DNA of 64,000 nt from an uncultured Bacteroidales bacterium (GTDB taxonomy: Bacteria > Bacteroidota > Bacteroidia > Bacteroidales > UBA932): contig ONKO01000001.1 in assembly GCA_900318445.1 (NCBI GenBank), forward strand, positions 62,001 through 126,000, in the 5' to 3' direction. Below are positions 43,077 through 50,332 of the stretch, piece by piece. The translations under genes were made by a program, and so were the position numbers. Every line of letters begins with the position of its first letter. Within the stretch, counting starts at the first letter, position 1. The notes under the pieces were generated by a model. That model was not told the DNA's origin. It did no database searches and was given only the letters and a program-made list of their open reading frames with translations.

Positions 43077-44282
43077 CTAATAAAGGAGACCAAACATCCA
43101 TAGCGGAATTCTAGCACCATATCCGGTTTCTATACCATCTACGGCCAGATAACTGTTGGGTATATCTGCAATTTGGTCAAATGTCTTTCCTTCTCCGCCC
43201 ACTTCAAAGAGATACTTGCCATTAACCAGGAAGTCTCCCTTAGGCGGCATCTGAACGTTCCCAACGGAGGCACACTGGTCTATGAAGAATGTCTCCCTCA
43301 GTGTTCCAATCTCAATTTTGGGTGATAACGCGTACATTAGGTTGGTATTTCCCAGATAAATCTTTTCGGGGTTAACCAACTTCTTATAGCTCTTGAGTTC
43401 TACGGTAAGGAGTTCCAGAATTTCCGCCTTGTCCAGTTTATAGAGAAGTTTCAGAAGCGTATCCCTGGTGGTTCCAAGAGAAGTGGCCAACTTGTCCACA
43501 TTTGGCTGTAGAGGAACATTCTCAGCAATTATCATCAAAAGTTTCTTACATTTATCCACCGTGTCATATGTGATTTTCTCCACGGCCGGCAAATCACTTT
43601 CAATGACAGTATCGACGACTTCTTTCAGTCGTACAAGGAAATCCTTGCCTGCATCCCTGTAAAAAGGATAGACACCGGTGTGAAGGTAGGTATCGAAAGC
43701 CACCAGTACCTTTGTCTTTGAGACAATGTCCATAGCAATGGGGACATGGTTTGCCAGGAGTTCTTCTAGCGTCACCGCATTCATTTTCAGGATGCCGTCA
43801 TATTCCAAATACTCCCTGAATGACATACCTTTCAAGGTATAGGGTGTCTGTCTTCTGGACATATCCACTTTGGCATTGTCAATTTCAAGCAGCGAGGAGC
43901 CGGTATAGACTATTCTGAGGTCGTGGAGCTCGTCTACAAGCGTTTTAAGGATGCTGCTCCATCCTTTATACTTATGAACTTCGTCAATATAGAATTCGGT
44001 AATACCTCTTTTGTACATGAACTTAATCAGGTCCTGAAGTTCATGCGTCCCAAACCAGTAATGATCCAGAGAGATATAGAATGTGTCATCCGGATTGACA
44101 TATTTCTCCTTGATTCGCTGCAGCAGCATAGTTGTTTTACCTACTCCACGCTCTCCCATAATTCCAATGACGCTTGAGTCCCAGTTAATCTGTGGATAGA
44201 GGTAACGTTTGAAGTCCAGTGATACCTGGGAGAGTTTACTATGATAAAACTCAACAATTGGGCGAATATCTGCAAGTTCCAT
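43077..44282 (-). CDS. AAA-family ATP-binding protein (AAA_14 type)
   Basis: This 401-aa cytoplasmic protein has Walker A GERGVGKTT (about 43-51) and Walker B FYIDEVHK, then GSSLLE as sensor, the arrangement of the AAA_14/DUF4143-like ATPases abundant in Bacteroidales. The middle part has the family's R-R-x-x-x-Y-T-L-K-G-M-S-F-R-E-Y-L-E-Y segment. The C-terminal part reads as a winged helix followed by a PD-(D/E)XK-like region (EVGGEGK). Their role is not established; links to toxin-like or mobile-element functions have been suggested for the family. Base composition is lower in GC than the flanking PUL, hinting at separate acquisition. A terminator lies downstream and paired palindromes lie in its promoter. 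Confidence 0.82.
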   Translation of the reverse strand: MELADIRPIVEFYHSKLSQVSLDFKRYLYPQINWDSSVIGIMGERGVGKTTMLLQRIKEKYVNPDDTFYISLDHYWFGTHELQDLIKFMYKRGITEFYIDEVHKYKGWSSILKTLVDELHDLRIVYTGSSLLEIDNAKVDMSRRQTPYTLKGMSFREYLEYDGILKMNAVTLEELLANHVPIAMDIVSKTKVLVAFDTYLHTGVYPFYRDAGKDFLVRLKEVVDTVIESDLPAVEKITYDTVDKCKKLLMIIAENVPLQPNVDKLATSLGTTRDTLLKLLYKLDKAEILELLTVELKSYKKLVNPEKIYLGNTNLMYALSPKIEIGTLRETFFIDQCASVGNVQMPPKGDFLVNGKYLFEVGGEGKTFDQIADIPNSYLAVDGIETGYGARIPLWMFGLLY

Positions 44283-44302
44283 AATTCAATTCTTTTTCGG
44301 CA

Positions 44303-44364
44303 CAAATATACAAAACACTTTTGGAAAAGTGGAATTATTTTTAAAAATCACTTTTGAAAAAGTG
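44303..44364 (-). promoter_or_regulatory. ATPase promoter with two 16-bp palindromes
   Basis: On the minus strand, TATATTTG (44303-44310) is a perfect -7 element 21 nt before the start. Upstream lie CACTTTTGGAAAAGTG (44316-44331, a 7-2-7 perfect inverted repeat) and CACTTTTGAAAAAGTG (44349-44364, near perfect). Their starts are 33 bp apart, about three helical turns. The first overlaps the expected -33 region, so a repressor bound there could block the promoter. Confidence 0.65.
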
Positions 44365-44559
44365 AATCCTCCGTTTTATCTCTCCATTTCCTGCTCGCTT
44401 CCTTCTTCCCCGGTCGTTCTTCTCCTCCTGGGCCTGCTCCGCACCCCAGTTGGCATCATTGATGGTAATCCCAGTGGTAGTAATCAACTTCACACCCTTG
44501 ATTGCTGTTGTTTACGATTTGAGGGGCCGCCCCCCCCGAGGAAAAAGCCATTTGACGGT
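44365..44559 (-). other. Intergenic stretch with a possible gene remnant
   Basis: No intact gene is supported here. On the minus strand a 56-codon frame without ATG runs from 44511 to the stop at 44341 and reads in a protein-like way (VKLITTTGITINDANWGAEQ, then a Lys/Arg-rich end). A run of eight C and a neighbouring GGGG lie at its upstream edge, where a frameshift could have broken a gene. It may be a decayed fragment or chance. Confidence 0.25.
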
Positions 44560-44593
44560 AAAAGATAAGCGGCACCGGGAATCCCGATGCCGC
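44560..44593 (-). terminator. Terminator after the beta-helix lipoprotein gene
   Basis: An 11-bp stem with a short loop (GCGGCATCGGG, then ATT, then CCCGGTGCCGC on the minus strand, one mismatch) at 44569-44593 is followed by TTATCTTTT. It lies 39 nt after the end of the gene at 44632. Confidence 0.8.
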
Positions 44594-44631
44594 CTGGCCG
44601 TTGTTATTTTGTGAGAAGTGAAGAATCTGGC

Positions 44632-47600
44632 CTACTTAGTAGGATCTGTTGTCAACACATATGCCCCCATGATCTTGCTATCTCCGCGGTCGTTCTCCTT
44701 CTGATCCTTGGCCAGGAGCGCTTTCTGGTTGGGGGTGAGGTCGATGTTGGTAAAGGTCAACTTCTGAATAGCATCGACCGTCATACCTTCACTGTAGTGT
44801 GACGCATAAGTGGAGTTATCACTAAGGGGATAAACGCCATTGCTGTAGGTGCCCAGACAATTCTTTCCAAGGTCTGTTACAGTTGCGGCGGGTGTTGTGG
44901 TACCTCCGACAGCGAAACGATTGGAACCGAAAATAGAATAATACTGAGCTTTCTTCTGATTATCCCTGTCATCCGCAAACTCTGCAGAAGCACAAATGGT
45001 ATTGTAGAACCAGCCCTTGTTGTAGTTTCGGTCAAAGTCAGCAGTATTATCTGCAAATGTACAACTAACCAACCAAAAATAGGGAGTATTGTTGCCTTTA
45101 TTACCACCAGCCGCTAGTGCAGTTCCGTCCGTCGCGGCAAAGGTGGTATTGCCAATAAGAGAATAGGAATAGTTAGTAGTCACTTGAACAGCACCACCGT
45201 TGTTTCCTGTCTTTGTTGAAGGAACATTATCCTTGAAAAGGCTGTTCAGAACAATAAGTTTAGTGATATTTCCATCAGCTCCTTCTGTACGAAGCGCAGC
45301 GCCGTTTGTTGCTGTATTTCCCGTAAAAGTGCAGCCCTTTATATAACAGTTTGCACCTGCGACAGTGTGAATACCACCACCGTTAGCAGCATGGTTGCCA
45401 CTGATAAGAGTCTCATCTATTGCTACAGTCCCTGAACAATATAGGGCTCCGCCTCGATATCCACAGGAATTATTCCGTAATATTGATGACTTCACTGTTA
45501 TCGTACCACCATTCCAAATACCGGCTCCTTGATGTTCCGCTCCATTTGTCAACGCACACTCCTCAATGATGGAATTATTCTGAATCGTGCAATTTGCATC
45601 GGCCGAATTATACACCCCACCGCCAAGTAATGATGTCATAATTGTAGATTTCCCCTTACCAGTTATCGTGCTGTTATCCACAGTAAGGGTACCACCGTTG
45701 TAAATCGCACCGCCATTGGCAGTAGCATCGCAGGCGGTAAAGCGGCTACCTTTATCGATGGTCCCTATACCAATCGTATGCAGGGCACCACCGTTAGCCG
45801 CGACAAGGTCTGAGAAGGTACAATTGGAAACAGTATATTCATAAGCAGCAGATGTTGCGGCAATAGCTCCGCCTTTATCGGCAGCATTTACATCCACGCC
45901 GTTACCGATGAAGGAAGAGTTGCTGACGGCTAGCGTGGGGGAATCAGCCCCGTTACCTGTTTTCTGGAAATGAATTGAACCACCGCTTTCGGTCGCTACA
46001 TTATTGGAGAATGTACAACCGGCCTTTTTGCCTATCGTTGCTGCGCCATCTGTATGGATTGCTCCCCCAAGTTTAGCCTTACAGTTTGAAAAGGTTGCGC
46101 CATCGGCAATAAGCGTACCGTGATTGAAAATAGCACCGCCACTTCCTGAAGTAGTACAACCGGTAAAAGAGCAACTGTTTTGCAAGGTTACTGTCGCATT
46201 TTTAATAATTGCGATAGCTCCGCCATTATTTGCTGTGCTTGTGCTACCATCACCAGAAAAAGAAGTGTGGTCAAAAACAATTGGACTTGCATTGGCGTAC
46301 ACATAAACTGAGCCGCCTTGATTTTTATTGGCAATGTTGTTGAAGAAAGAACAGTCAGTAAACAGAATCTCGCTCTCGGCAGAGGTGTTTCTGATGGCGA
46401 AGGCGCCACCGCGAGCGGCGGTATTGTCAGAGAATGTACATCCTGTAAAGTATATTTTTGCGGCCATGGAGGAATTGATATTAACCGCAGCACCACCATT
46501 GTAATCGGACGTGCCGTTAGAACCCGTAAGACCAGAGAAGGTGCAATCCTTGAATCTTACGATATTACCTGAAGCCGGAGCCGGACTGGTTACGTAAGGA
46601 ATACTGAAGGCAATACCGTCGATATTGGTTTCAGTTGCTTCGGGATTAGCTGTGAAAGTGATGTTCTCAAAGGTAAAGTCGCCCACTTTGTGTGCACCGC
46701 TAATTGTAAAGATATGGTCTGTAATGGCCGTCTGGTTGCAGATGAACTTGGTGGGGTTAAGGGCTGTACCTTCACCTTTCACATGCACTTTGAGATTGCT
46801 GAGGTTGTAGTGAGGGTCAAATACCTCACCGCCATTCAGTTCCTGGAGGTTATATGTTCCGGGAAGTACGTGGATAGTAGCACCGACAAGACGCCAGCCA
46901 GCGGTGGTGTTGTTGGTGGAATAAGACGGATTGAGCAGGTCCATCAGGCGAGCGGGGCTCGCCGGAGCCGACTCAACATTACCAACGCCTGTACCGGACT
47001 CGGAGATGTACCAGTCTGTTACAATTCTATCATCCAGCGTGCCCATGTCATAAACCTTGTCGCGCTCACGGAAAAATTTACTCTTGGAAATACCGCCGGC
47101 AATTAGGTCTGTGTCTGTGCCTGCATCTCGCTGCTCAATCTTGAAGCCGATACCTTGGGCTACTTCTGCACCCGGCAACATGGCAAGATAGTAGGTAGTA
47201 TTTGCGGACACCCCCGCATAATCAGAAGGATTTCCTTTTTGGAGAGAAAGGATTGCATCGGATCCATTGGTTGTCACTACAGCAAAAGGCTCCTCGAAGG
47301 TAGTGGAAACCGTACCTGTGAGCTTTGTCTGGTCATTTGCCATGACAGCAATGGTATTGTAGCTAAATTTATTCCCGGTTGTAAGCTTCACAATGCTGGT
47401 CATGTTCTTGAAATTCAGCTTGGGGTCTTTCTTTGAAGTCTTTGCAGCCATGATGTTGGCTTCGCTGAATGTGCCCTTCTGGTATCGGGGAATAGTAATT
47501 GTTATTTTCCCATCGTCTTTCGTAAAAGTATACGTTGCGGTGGTAGGATATACCGCATAATAATAGGCGGTATCGGGAACAACCGCGGTAACTTTTCCGT

Positions 47601-47946
47601 CAACAACATCGGCGTCCACATAGTCCTTATTTTCAACGTTTCCTTCTCCGAAGATGATTCGAATCTTGTCATCGTCGCTCCAGCCGTGGGTGTGGGTGGA
47701 GCTATCCCAGGTGGTCTTAGTGTCATCACCTTCATTGGCGGAGGCGTCACCCTCCTGGGACACGCCAAAGGTGAGGCGGATCATGCCTTCGGGAACGGGC
47801 GTTTTATCGGAAGAACCTTCGCTAGTGGGATTCTCCTTGTTTTGATTCTGTTCCTGCTGCAAAGGGTCTACGACCTCTTTGGAACAGGAAAGCGTAGCAA
47901 AGCTCAGTACAGCCACACCCATTAAAATAAGGTAAAACTTTTTCAT
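44632..47946 (-). CDS. Large lipoprotein: fimbrillin-like domain plus long parallel beta-helix
   Basis: This 1104-aa lipoprotein has a signal MKKFYLILMGVAVLSFATLSC with lipid-modified Cys21. Residues about 50-330 are fimbrillin-like (HGWSDDDKIRIIFG holds a degenerate W-x-x-G-D). From about 340 to 1000 there is a long right-handed beta-helix made of repeats such as N-G-G-A-I-x-N and C-T-F-x-x-N-x-A, with many stacked Asn and Cys. It resembles outer-membrane or surface adhesin helices and polymorphic-type repeats; no enzyme active site is apparent. The ATG at 47946 places the signal peptide at the N terminus, while a TTG at 47970 would extend it. It is the third gene of the operon after two tiny peptide genes. 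Confidence 0.78.
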   Translation of the reverse strand: MKKFYLILMGVAVLSFATLSCSKEVVDPLQQEQNQNKENPTSEGSSDKTPVPEGMIRLTFGVSQEGDASANEGDDTKTTWDSSTHTHGWSDDDKIRIIFGEGNVENKDYVDADVVDGKVTAVVPDTAYYYAVYPTTATYTFTKDDGKITITIPRYQKGTFSEANIMAAKTSKKDPKLNFKNMTSIVKLTTGNKFSYNTIAVMANDQTKLTGTVSTTFEEPFAVVTTNGSDAILSLQKGNPSDYAGVSANTTYYLAMLPGAEVAQGIGFKIEQRDAGTDTDLIAGGISKSKFFRERDKVYDMGTLDDRIVTDWYISESGTGVGNVESAPASPARLMDLLNPSYSTNNTTAGWRLVGATIHVLPGTYNLQELNGGEVFDPHYNLSNLKVHVKGEGTALNPTKFICNQTAITDHIFTISGAHKVGDFTFENITFTANPEATETNIDGIAFSIPYVTSPAPASGNIVRFKDCTFSGLTGSNGTSDYNGGAAVNINSSMAAKIYFTGCTFSDNTAARGGAFAIRNTSAESEILFTDCSFFNNIANKNQGGSVYVYANASPIVFDHTSFSGDGSTSTANNGGAIAIIKNATVTLQNSCSFTGCTTSGSGGAIFNHGTLIADGATFSNCKAKLGGAIHTDGAATIGKKAGCTFSNNVATESGGSIHFQKTGNGADSPTLAVSNSSFIGNGVDVNAADKGGAIAATSAAYEYTVSNCTFSDLVAANGGALHTIGIGTIDKGSRFTACDATANGGAIYNGGTLTVDNSTITGKGKSTIMTSLLGGGVYNSADANCTIQNNSIIEECALTNGAEHQGAGIWNGGTITVKSSILRNNSCGYRGGALYCSGTVAIDETLISGNHAANGGGIHTVAGANCYIKGCTFTGNTATNGAALRTEGADGNITKLIVLNSLFKDNVPSTKTGNNGGAVQVTTNYSYSLIGNTTFAATDGTALAAGGNKGNNTPYFWLVSCTFADNTADFDRNYNKGWFYNTICASAEFADDRDNQKKAQYYSIFGSNRFAVGGTTTPAATVTDLGKNCLGTYSNGVYPLSDNSTYASHYSEGMTVDAIQKLTFTNIDLTPNQKALLAKDQKENDRGDSKIMGAYVLTTDPTK

Positions 47947-47957
47947 ATTGAACATTT

Positions 47958-48104
47958 TTAAATTTTCCAATCGTAATCTTCTTCATCTACATCGTCCACG
48001 GATGTCCTGAACTGCTGCGAGACGCAGATGATTTGCTGAAACTCCATAAGAACGGCATCCGCAAAAGGAGCCAAATAGGTCTCTTTTTCTGTTGTAGTAT
48101 TCAT
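47958..48104 (-). CDS. Small peptide B (48 aa), paralogue of peptide A
   Basis: The frame runs from ATG at 48104 to TAA at 47958. It shares the plan of the peptide encoded just upstream: Tyr10-Leu11, Pro13, then Ile26-Cys27, with exactly the same Tyr-to-Cys spacing (17), followed by a polar, acidic tail ending D-Y-D-W-K-I. The N-terminal 25 residues could form an amphipathic helix. No signal peptide is seen. Small proteins with a Y-x-x-P opening and an I-C or S centre occur widely in Bacteroidales next to genes for exported proteins; their function is unknown. The peptide gene's stop lies 11 nt before the ATG of the beta-helix gene. Confidence 0.65.
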   Translation of the reverse strand: MNTTTEKETYLAPFADAVLMEFQQIICVSQQFRTSVDDVDEEDYDWKI

Positions 48105-48115
48105 CGCAAATAATT

Positions 48116-48265
48116 TTAAAGTATCCAGGTAAACGAATCCTCCATCATCGATTCCATGCCAACTTCCATGGACTGATTGGCAGAGTCACAGATGAAACTT
48201 TCCGCTGCAAGCTCCAACGGCTCACATACAGGACAGAGATAGTCACTTTTTTGCTTTACATACAT
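48116..48265 (-). CDS. Small peptide A (49 aa)
   Basis: The frame runs from ATG at 48265 to TAA at 48116. Tyr9-Leu10-Cys11-Pro12-x-Cys14 opens the conserved part and Ile25-Cys26 follows at the same spacing as in peptide B. The tail is Met-, Glu- and Ser-rich and ends T-W-I-L. Three cysteines could bind metal or form thioether or disulfide links. No processing enzyme (radical SAM, lanthipeptide synthetase, C39 exporter) is encoded in the window, so a modified-peptide role is only a possibility. It is the first gene of the operon: 11 nt to peptide B. Confidence 0.65.
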   Translation of the reverse strand: MYVKQKSDYLCPVCEPLELAAESFICDSANQSMEVGMESMMEDSFTWIL

Positions 48266-48319
48266 GGTTATAGCGTGTTTTAGTTTTCCTCGCGGTTAAG
48301 GCAAATTTCGGAAAGAAAT
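48266..48319 (-). promoter_or_regulatory. Promoter/leader of the peptide and beta-helix operon
   Basis: GCAAATTTCGGAAAGAAAT lies at 48301-48319 (plus strand). The coding-strand leader ends CTATAACC before ATG, as in front of susC. The motif is a partial inverted repeat (AAATTTC, then GAAATTT). It lies about 35 nt before the start of peptide A. Confidence 0.5.
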
Positions 48320-48585
48320 TTTGCTTTGTCCACCCCTGGAAAAGATAATATAAGTGCTTTACAAGGTTATAATAGGGCTGAAAACCTTTGAAATATGGCC
48401 TGCAGCGTGATTGTTGCGTTTTCCGGCGCACGCCGTTCGGGTGGAAATTGAGGTACTTTTATAAGTTTTACTCTCTTTTTTTCACCGTTACCTTTGTCTT
48501 TCGATGGGGAATCGGCCCTACATTTTTTTTGTTTTGCTGTCCTTTTATTCGTACCTTCGAAAGGACTTTTTTGCGTTTTACCATT
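48320..48585 (+). promoter_or_regulatory. Divergent upstream region of the DUF6377 regulator gene
   Basis: This is a non-coding, pyrimidine-rich stretch. The best rightward promoter is TACCTTTG at 48489-48496, with a T-rich segment about 19 nt upstream in place of a clean TTTG. A frame open through this region into the regulator gene gives only a Phe/Arg-rich run without a ribosome site, so it is not counted as coding. Confidence 0.5.
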
Positions 48586-50139
48586 ATGAAAAAAATTGGA
48601 CTCGTCATATTTTCGTTCTGCTTCCTTTTTACGAAATGTACCCCCCCCTCCCAGCTAAAATGCGCCCTTCGGGAGTTGGATCAGGTCATTGAGGAACAAA
48701 GTCTCTACCAGAAAGCGTTTGAGCACCGGAACGACTCTCTGCGCCTCTGCCTGGCTTCCGGCAGTTGGGAGAGCGCCCATGAACTTTACAATGCCTACCT
48801 GCACTATAGCGCTGACTCGGCAGGCCGATATATCTCCCTCATGGAACAGCGTTCCGCCAGTGCTGGACAGGCCCTGCATACGGCTATTGACAAATGCTAC
48901 CTGCTGGCAGCGGCCCACTTTGAGCAAAACGCGCTTGCCCTGTTCCAATCCATAGACAAACAGGAAGTCGAGCGCGAGGGACTCACCGCGAATTACCTTA
49001 ATACAGGCATAAGGATATTCACCAATCTGTCACGCTTCTCCCATCCCCTGCAAAAAGACCGCGACTACACAGACAGTCTCACGGCCTACCGGAACGCGTA
49101 CATTGCCTTGGACACCGTCTCGTATGACGGGCGGAAATTCCTGGCCCAAAGCCTCCGGGACAAGGGCGAGCTGCAACGGGCCCTGGCCATTTTTGAAGAT
49201 TGCTACACCCAAGCGCCCCCTGAGGACTACCACCAGCTCACGTCCATTGCCTATAACGCCGCCCTGTTGTATGGAAAGCTGGGACAGACTGAGAAAAAGG
49301 AAATCCAATTGGCAAACAGCGCCATCTATGACTTTAAAGCACCCAACCGGGACTTCCTGTCCTTATATGAGCTTGCGATAACCCTGTACAAGGAAGGAGA
49401 ATTTGAACGGGCCTCACGCTATATCAATGCACACCTGGAAAATGTATACGCGGGTGACTTCCAGGCACAGGTAATCCGCTCCTCAGGGGCGCAGAACGTC
49501 ATTGTCGAGGCGGCCCTACGGGCAGAGCGCCAAAAGCGAGCGGTGTTGGCCATCGCCATCGCAGTCCTAGGCATCTTTGCCTTCTTCATCCTCTGGTTAC
49601 TTATGATTCGGCACAACCAGGCCATCAAACTGAGCAAAGCAAACACGGCGCTAGAAGAAGTGAATGCAGCCCTTTCCAATGCCAATAAAATCAAGGACAA
49701 TTACGTATTCCGCTACATGGACCTGAGCGTCCAGTATTTGGACAAGATTGAAAACTACCGGCATCATTTGCGGCAGATTGCCCGCAACCAGGGCACAGAC
49801 GCTCTTCTAAAAGAACTGCGGAACGCGGCCAATTACGCAGACTACAAAGAGTTCTACCGCATCTTTGACCAAACCTTCCTGGGTATTTTCCCGGGATTTG
49901 TGGACGGAGTAAACGCCCTGCTTCGGAAAGAAGCCCGCTTCGAATGCCCCCCAGGGAGCGCTCTACCCACTGAAATTCGAATTTTGGCTTCCATCCGATT
50001 AGGCATAGAAGAAAGCCCCCATATTGCCTCTTTCCTTAAATGCTCGCTGTCCACCGTCTATACGTATCGGGCCAAAATGCGCAACCAGGCGCTCTGTCCC
50101 AAGAACGAATTCGAGCAGCGCGTCCGCGAGTTGGAATAG
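48586..50139 (+). CDS. Membrane-bound DUF6377 transcriptional regulator
   Basis: This 517-aa protein has a lipobox-like N-terminal signal (residues 1-18, FTKC). The external or periplasmic region of about 20-315 is helical with TPR-like units, for example KFLAQSLRDKGELQRALAIF. One membrane helix lies at about 325-345 (VLAIAIAVLGIFAFFILWLL). A cytoplasmic coiled coil and the DUF6377 end follow, where the last 60 residues (EIRILASIRLG..IASFLKCSLSTVYTYRAKMRNQA) form a helix-turn-helix like LuxR-type or AraC-like units. Such proteins are thought to sense a surface signal and act on nearby genes. It is divergent from the peptide/beta-helix operon, the first candidate target; susC carries a similar promoter motif. 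Confidence 0.85.
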   Translation: MKKIGLVIFSFCFLFTKCTPPSQLKCALRELDQVIEEQSLYQKAFEHRNDSLRLCLASGSWESAHELYNAYLHYSADSAGRYISLMEQRSASAGQALHTAIDKCYLLAAAHFEQNALALFQSIDKQEVEREGLTANYLNTGIRIFTNLSRFSHPLQKDRDYTDSLTAYRNAYIALDTVSYDGRKFLAQSLRDKGELQRALAIFEDCYTQAPPEDYHQLTSIAYNAALLYGKLGQTEKKEIQLANSAIYDFKAPNRDFLSLYELAITLYKEGEFERASRYINAHLENVYAGDFQAQVIRSSGAQNVIVEAALRAERQKRAVLAIAIAVLGIFAFFILWLLMIRHNQAIKLSKANTALEEVNAALSNANKIKDNYVFRYMDLSVQYLDKIENYRHHLRQIARNQGTDALLKELRNAANYADYKEFYRIFDQTFLGIFPGFVDGVNALLRKEARFECPPGSALPTEIRILASIRLGIEESPHIASFLKCSLSTVYTYRAKMRNQALCPKNEFEQRVRELE

Positions 50140-50145
50140 GCCTTG

Positions 50146-50232
50146 TTCTGCTAAAATGTCGGCCATTTTACGTACAGAATGGAGATTGATGGTCTCTACG
50201 GCGTAAAAAAGGAGAAAAGATTATGGCAGAAA
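50146..50232 (+). repeat. Near-identical copy of the clpB promoter, leader and first codons
   Basis: This block of 87 bp matches 3011-3097 (opposite strand) at 83 positions, with four transitions. The copy includes the GGAG ribosome site and ATGGCAGAAA, and identity ends abruptly after these first codons. It begins 7 nt after the stop of the DUF6377 gene. Confidence 0.9.
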
Positions 50233-50309
50233 GAGGTCTAAAAAACTCTACAAAAACCCTGCAAAGGGCCTTAAGAGTTGGAATTACAATTTACAGTGGC
50301 TATCTTTGA
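50223..50309 (+). CDS. Putative 28-aa peptide under the copied clpB leader
   Basis: The copied ribosome site and ATG open a frame of 28 codons (M-A-E-R-G-L-K-N-S-T-K-T-L-Q-R-A-L-R-V-G-I-T-I-Y-S-G-Y-L) ending in TGA at 50307. The peptide is basic, with an amphipathic middle. If the clpB promoter is heat-inducible, this frame would be too. It may be a real small gene, a leader peptide for the phosphate genes downstream, or the scar of a lost clpB-like gene. Translation is supported only by the copied initiation site. Confidence 0.4.
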   Translation: MAERGLKNSTKTLQRALRVGITIYSGYL

Positions 50310-50328
50310 ACCAACAAAGGTAGCCACT
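50278..50328 (+). promoter_or_regulatory. Promoter of the DUF47/phosphate group with an inverted repeat
   Basis: TTGG at 50278-50281 and TATCTTTG at 50301-50308 with a 19-nt spacer match the Bacteroidales promoter consensus. A 14-nt inverted repeat (AGTGGCTATCTTTG at 50295-50308 and CAAAGGTAGCCACT at 50315-50328, 13 of 14 pairs, 6-nt loop) covers the -7 element and the start of the transcript, ending 4 nt before the ATG at 50333. It may be an operator or an RNA hairpin that hides the start region. Confidence 0.65.
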
Positions 50329-50332
50329 TAAC

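Noticed and set aside
48388-48585. N-terminal extension of the DUF6377 gene by 66 codons
   Set aside because: The extension is Phe/Arg/Cys-rich, lies over the promoter region and would bury the lipoprotein-type signal at 48586.
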